The notes under the pieces were generated by a model. The model searched no databases. It saw only the letters and a list, made by a program, of their open reading frames with translations, and was not told where the DNA came from. This document shows positions 58,653 through 64,000 of a DNA stretch of 64,000 bases, one piece after another. The DNA is taken from contig JH152669.1 in the NCBI GenBank assembly GCA_000226015.1, positions 285,109 through 349,108 on the forward strand, in the 5' to 3' direction. Every line of letters starts with the position of its first letter. The first letter of the stretch is position 1. A program made the translations under genes and the position numbers. The DNA is from Mnemiopsis leidyi (lineage: Eukaryota; Ctenophora; Tentaculata; Lobata; Bolinopsidae).

Positions 58653-61580
58653 TTTGAGGATCCTGTTTGAGGTTCCGTTAGAATTAGAGTGAAGGTTAGA
58701 CTTGCTTTATACAGTTATTTCAAAATGCGTTGGGCTCAATATAATATATCTCCATTCCTGTAAATAAATGTATAAAAAATAAATAAACTTGCTGATGAAA
58801 GTTGAAACAGAAAAGTAAACAACAAAAGCCAACAAAACCCAAAAGAACATATTCCAGACAGAATACAGAAGCTCGTGTGATCCAACAAGAAATCAGAAAT
58901 GACAGCAGAAGCGGAGCGAGGCTACCCGCTACCCGCTTTATAGGACGAAAACTTGAAACTTGATCCCGGTCTTTACGTAGAAACCCGTGACTTCACAACG
59001 CGTTTTCATTTTGTAATTCGATTGAGGATACCGAACCTGTTCAAAAATACTGGACTTAACTGCAACAGCAAAACTAGGGGTCGATCATGTTACATGGTTT
59101 CAGCACAGATTGAAAATTCGATGAGGAAGGTTATGTCGTGTGAAAAGTTCAACATAGAAATGATAATCTGAAATGAATCAAGATTTCCAATCACAATCTC
59201 GTGAATAGTAAGATTTGTGGGCGAGTGTTAATCAGCAAGTTTTTTTTTTTAATTCGATCAGTTTAAAACTAAATAGAGTTTAAAACGATTATACTGAGTC
59301 GATGCGACCGCTAAGATAAGACATAAACTAGGTGTCACTTTCAAATTCGGTGGTTAAGATAAGATTAAAAAGTTGCGTCCGTGTCCGTGTGGGGAGTTGG
59401 CTTACATGAAAGATTTAAATTTACTGGGTCCCCTGACCTATGACTAAAATCATTGCAGCCTTTATTATTCATATTATAAAAAGAATTAAGCACTAAGATT
59501 GGTACGTGGATGAAGCAAAATTTTGTCATTTCCCTTTTTGAGAGCAAGCTTTAGTTTTTGTTAATTCTAGTTAACCAACTCCAAGTTGATGGGACCATAA
59601 ATTTGTGGTAAAGGGGATAGTTATTTTATCTCATAAAACAGTTCTGATTTAAATGGTACCTCTCTCTGTATGACTAAGATATGCGATCTTTTAGGGAAAT
59701 TTTTACTCGAAATAATTTCGAACACACACGTTCGTACTTCGTACTTATTCTTAAATTATCAGAATGAAACTATAGTGTTGAAAATATTTAACACTTTATA
59801 GTACTGATATAAAAAAGTTTCCTCCTAAAAGATTGCATTTCATATTCATACGGGAACAAGAACATTTATATTGGGACGCATAAGGTCCTAAAGAATTCTC
59901 AAAAAACCTGAAACATTTTCTGATTAAAACTTATCAATTAGTGACAAATAAACTATAAGTTGAAATAATTAGATCAACTCATCAATGATCAGTGATAAGC
60001 TGATAAGTCACAACCGATTGCTTTACCGTTGGCTGATATTTGAAAAGTAGACCAAATCTAAATTCTCCCGCAACAATTCAACAACTCGCAACGCAGTTGT
60101 GGTAAGTAAAAGTTACTGGTTACGCTTACAGTTAGCCCACAAAGTGTTCGTAATTTGTAAAACAGCTTATGTAAATTTTTGATATCGAATTTTTTGTTTG
60201 AATTTGTCCAAAATGTCCAGCAGTTCAAAAGTATACCGAATTTACACCCCATATGCCTTATAAAATTTATATAACCGGTATATACGGTAGTTGTGAAACT
60301 AAACGAATTACATTCAGTCTTAAATTTGTCTAACAGATCAAATTTCACGACTGGTTACTGTTCAATAAATTCCAGCATGGCCCCGTACATTTTAAGTAAT
60401 GAAGACGAAATTGTATTTAATATGAAAAATGATTGGGCCGATCTTTCTATGTGTTATGAGAAAAGATAAACAACAAAAGAAAACGCTAAAGGTCAACTGT
60501 GTCGCCAGATCCCCGAGATCTACAAGAAAATGGAAATAATGATGTTACCGATTGTCGCTCTGCCGGAGAAATTTACCTTTTTTGGAATAAGCGGTGGGAT
60601 ATTTAGAGGGTAGCACTAGCACAGTCACACACTTTTCCAACGAAGATCGTCTAAACCGTAAAATTCATGTAAATTTTTTCAACTGGCCGAAATATCATGA
60701 TTTTAGGCAACAAATTGAATGAATTTCTGTATAATCATCGCACATTGGAGTATTAAATGCAGCGACAATTCATTGATTATGAATCTTTCTGCTAGCAATT
60801 CATCTCTGTACTCTGCATGTCAACTTATATGACAACAGATGTAAATGCTATTGTTCGACATGAACCATGTAAAAGCGGTTTCCAAGTAAATGTGCCAGAA
60901 TCTACAACTTGCTGACTGGTAGTTTGACAACCAAGTTATTTGTGATTAAGCGGGTTAAGTTACACGTGATACGGCCCCCAACACTGAGTGGAAGCTTTAT
61001 GAAGAACTTGTACACAGGTAATGTGGCTATTTGTTAGATTATTGACTGGCCATTAGCCGGCTTATAACTTTTTGAGCCGGTTATAAGCCAGCTATTGACA
61101 GGCTATATTTTCAGTAGCCGGCTTTAAAGGCCGGTTATAACTCTTAAACCGGTTACATATTGTGATAAATGTGAATACTTTAACAGAGTAGAAGTATAAA
61201 TATACTAAATCGAGTTACGTACAGAGCAGATATTTGTTCAAAGCAATGTTTTCTGAAATGACCTCATTACGCAACACAACATTTTTTAAAAATTGTTAAA
61301 ATAAATCGACCATGGTTTTGAGTAAAACAAGCCTTTTATGCAGTTCATGTCAAGCTACCTATTAATTGGTTGCTATTGGAGAGTTTAATTTAACCCAAAT
61401 ATCAGAAACACGAGTGATCGATACTCCAAAAACAGGAAACTAAACTTCAAAAATTACTATCCAAGTCCTAAGTCAAATATATTTCGGTAAATCATCCTCA
61501 GTGACATGGAACCTAAAAGTGAGAAAAGGTTAGTGAAACTCAATACGAAAAAAAATTAAAAATTCTCCGAAAGGTGGAAG
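58653..61580. other. Gene-poor stretch
   Basis: No supported gene. A short frame at 60376-60468 (starts MAPYILSNEDEIVFNMKNDW) is followed by stops and has no recognised family. Near 61040-61140 the motif CCGGTTATAA recurs four times in both orientations. Confidence 0.45.
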
Positions 61581-61613
61581 CCATTAAGTTGAAAACTTGA
61601 AACCAATGAAAAT

Positions 61614-62057
61614 CTACAAAAAAGTATATTGCCCACTGTTAGGATTATGTAAGACAGGGAGGCCAAAAGAATTAATAGTATTCAAACCAAAAGATCTAAG
61701 GGAATTAAGTGAATGGATATAATTGTTCTCTTTGACTTCTAACATACTATGACCACAATTTTCCAAAATAAAAGTTTTAAAGGTATCGTTAAAATCGTTA
61801 TGCATTCCTTAACCATGATCTACCAAATGTAATCCTAAACTATACTCATCACTAGTGATGTCCACTGATCTTCCATCAGTAATCTCATAAAATTTGGACC
61901 GGTGGCCGTCCATTCTTTTATGTAAATTTTTCACAGATCTATCAACATTATTTTTTGCAATTGGAACACTGGACAAGGTAAATGATGTTGTCAGTTTTAC
62001 AGGTTCCATGGAAATCAGGTCGGCACCTGCAACGGCTTTAATTACGAAAAATTGCAT
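61614..62057 (-). mobile_element. Decayed retroelement fragment, possibly Penelope-like endonuclease end
   Basis: Two nearby minus-strand pieces show HKRMDGHRSKF, LGLHLVDHG and LRSFGLNTIN. These resemble the end of the GIY-YIG-type region that follows the reverse transcriptase in Penelope-like elements. No reverse transcriptase core is seen nearby. The fragment is broken and probably old. The family assignment is by motif memory only. Confidence 0.5.
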
Positions 62058-62789
62058 TTGTGGAATCCTGAGGAAGCACGAAAATAAATAACAGTTCTTT
62101 TGCTGTATGAAATACGAGAGTGCGAAAGGTACTCCCTAGTGCGCGAATAAGAGGGTTTTAAGTTTACTGTAAGGGTGCTCTGTTCTCGGATCTTGTCCCG
62201 GGTCAAGATGACACGTCTCATTTTTGACCATATTATTTTTCTGTTTGAAAAAAACAACGTCATTCGCCTATCGTTATATGATTATGAAGGTCACGAATCT
62301 GGATCCTATAATCTAATTTTGGACTGCAGCCGCGCCCATAATATAAGTCACGTATTCTCGATGCGCACAGTAACCACTAACCAGTTTTCGCCTGTTCAAT
62401 TTGTATAACACTACGTGTATCACTACTCCCAAAACATGCAGGGAAATTTACACGAAAACGCCACGAAAAGGTCGCCTCAATATAGCAATTGTTATTGTTC
62501 TGATTTTAGCTCCAAGACCAGTTTAAAACTCCGCTTTCTAACAATATATTTGTTCGAGGAAGGGGCTAGTATAGATACGTTCCGATTGTTTAGATGACAT
62601 TATCAATCTGGAATGTGACAACTTTGAACTAAACGTGAAACGTTTTTCGATTTTGCAGGCTCATGCTGTAAGTCCGGTTTCTCCTGAATTCTAACCAGAC
62701 AATCGCTGTTAGTTGTCAATACGTGATCTTATCAACCTGACCGTTCTTGTAGTTGTATGACGCATCCGTGATATTAAACTTGAAAAGAT

Positions 62790-62866
62790 CGGCGAGAGAT
62801 GGGGTTAAACCCACGACCTTTTGGTTGACGTCCAATTGCTTTGCCTACTGAGCTACCGTTGCATTA
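62790..62866 (-). repeat. tRNA-like relic or SINE head
   Basis: On the minus strand the order is an A-box-like TAGCTCAGTAGG, a possible anticodon arm (TTGG..CCAA) and a B-box-like GGTTTAACCCC. The acceptor stem does not pair, so it is not a working tRNA gene. Confidence 0.55.
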
Positions 62867-63317
62867 GGTATGACACGTTGTACAAGTTTACTTTAAGTTT
62901 AAGTTGGTTTGATAACTTAACTACACTAGCTGGATACCCGTCCTTCGGACAGGATCAAGAAGCATATCGTCCCCATCTGACAATGACTTATCTGTATTAC
63001 GTATTATGGTATTATATTTATTCCATTTGATTCTATCATCATTCATCATTGATAACGAAAGAAAGACACATTTATTATGATTAAGTAGGATCACGCAATT
63101 ATAATTGTATAACGCAAACGATCGGCACATATCCCATCTTTAGCCTCACACATTATACATTTCTCCAACCACCAGAATCTTTGAGGCAGCTTTTTCCTCG
63201 ACCCTGCTCTTGGCTGCACATGTCCATGAGAAAAAAAGGACGGTCCAAATATACTCCTACCCTCTTCAAAGTCTGTCCCTGTGCTTTGTTCGAAGTAGCA
63301 TCTTGCTCAGTTGAAAA

Positions 63318-63578
63318 ATGCATGACACCGGTGTGGTGGTGTCATGCAGTATTCAGAATTAACTGCATATTTTTCCCCGTTTTTAACACCACTTGAGGTC
63401 CAATTTTTGAGGCCTTAAAATGGTCACTTTTCGGTCAAATTTTAAGATTTTTCCTTTATCTAACACACTATTGACACATTGGAATGACTCCAATTTACTA
63501 AATTGTGATATCTCAAACCGTTTTTTCTCTATCGCAAGTCGAAGTTGGTGCAGTGGAGTCAGTAAAATGGCAAGATAT
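63318..63578 (+). repeat. Dispersed repeat, copy 3 of 3
   Basis: Matches 340-545 and the reverse of 31432-31670 (TTGGAATGACTCCAATTTAC, and AGTTGGTGCAGTGGAGTCAG). It begins with a hairpin, GCATGACACC...GGTGTCATGC. Confidence 0.6.
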
Positions 63579-63831
63579 AAATAAGTAAATAAATAAATAT
63601 CGTCCCGCTTTATATGTAGTAAGTAAGATGATGTAATAAGATGATGTAGTCTGAATTTTGAGCGCTTTACTTTCAGCCTACGATCAATATTTAAGATCGC
63701 TTATATTTTGGTTGTGGTTTTTCCAAATCAGCAAGACAAGACTTTTAGCACCGAAAGTAAATGAATAATAATTAAAACCACGCTGCACTACAAGCGCATT
63801 TATAGATGAGTCCTTATCAAGTATTAGTAAC

Positions 63832-64000
63832 GGGGAACAGAACCGGCGGACTTTGTCCGCCGCTGACCCAAAAAATGTTCCGTCAGAACGTTCGTTTCGG
63901 CGGACTCTGGCGGATTCGATCGGTTCCGCCGAAAGTTAGCCTGAGTCCGCCGAGTCCGATCGGATCCGCGGCGGGCAAAGTCCGCCGGTTCTATTCCGAA
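63832..64000. mobile_element. GC-rich MITE at the window end
   Basis: The left end GGAACAGAACCGGCGGACTT and the right end GTCCGCCGGTTCTATTCC are inverted copies of about 35 bases. The inside is full of TCCGCCGA-type words. It contrasts sharply in base composition with its AT-rich flanks. The element may extend past base 64000. Confidence 0.75.

Noticed and set aside
60376-60620. Possible gene starting MAPYILSNEDEI
   Set aside because: Soon interrupted by stops, no recognisable domain, no splice sites that rescue it.
62790-62866. Working tRNA gene
   Set aside because: Acceptor stem is absent and the T arm is irregular.

Overview
This window is eukaryotic genomic DNA from an early-branching animal. 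Introns are short with canonical GT..AG borders, AT content is high, the proteins are metazoan-type, and small non-autonomous DNA transposons are abundant. A cnidarian (perhaps medusozoan) is my best guess, because family-E (cAMP receptor-like) seven-helix receptors are expanded and there is a secreted galactose-binding/ephrin-receptor-like/sushi mosaic protein. The species cannot be fixed from sequence alone. Two short N runs (19570-19580 and 49017-49030) mark assembly gaps.

Layout. 1-2110 is an inverted, partly decayed copy of a segment found again at about 29.1-32.1 kb; it carries pieces of two receptor genes. 3.7-10.75 kb holds the secreted mosaic gene (two galactose-binding-like, three ephrin-receptor-like and seven sushi exons, all phase 1-1). 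10.79-11.21 kb is a small secreted PLAT-domain gene on the minus strand. 12.5-15.0 kb is ZNHIT2 (7 exons). 17.4-18.4 kb is an intronless class A GPCR. 18.5-20.6 kb is an island of nested inverted repeats with a perfect 60-bp palindrome. 21.57-22.38 kb is TMEM167B (Kish-B).

23.5-41.4 kb is a cluster of cAMP-receptor-like GPCR genes in two subfamilies (about 348 aa and 339 aa). Four are intact (23481, 26775, 36587, 40416), two have a frameshift (28494, 31916) and one is a relic (30427). With the two partial copies at the window start this makes nine loci. Foldback elements, SINE-like copies and a mariner-like MITE lie between them.

43.5-57.4 kb is a housekeeping stretch: TBL3/UTP13 (one exon), FKBP8 (8 exons, with an LC3-interacting-region-like motif), and aminoacylase-1 on the minus strand. 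57.96-58.65 kb is an intronless mu-class glutathione S-transferase. The rest, 58.7-64 kb, is gene-poor and holds a decayed retroelement fragment, a tRNA-like relic and small repeats.

The most notable observation is that the aminoacylase-1 gene carries three tandem versions of one 184-nt exon. That exon encodes the catalytic Glu pair and a zinc-ligand Glu. All three versions are open, have the same length and phases, and keep the active-site residues. Because 184 is not a multiple of three, including two would break the frame, so they look like mutually exclusive exons. Other points of interest are the birth and death of receptor genes, a nascent 33-nt mini-exon, a micro-inverted copy of the TMEM167B 5' flank, and AG acceptors a few bases upstream of many start codons, which may indicate spliced-leader addition.
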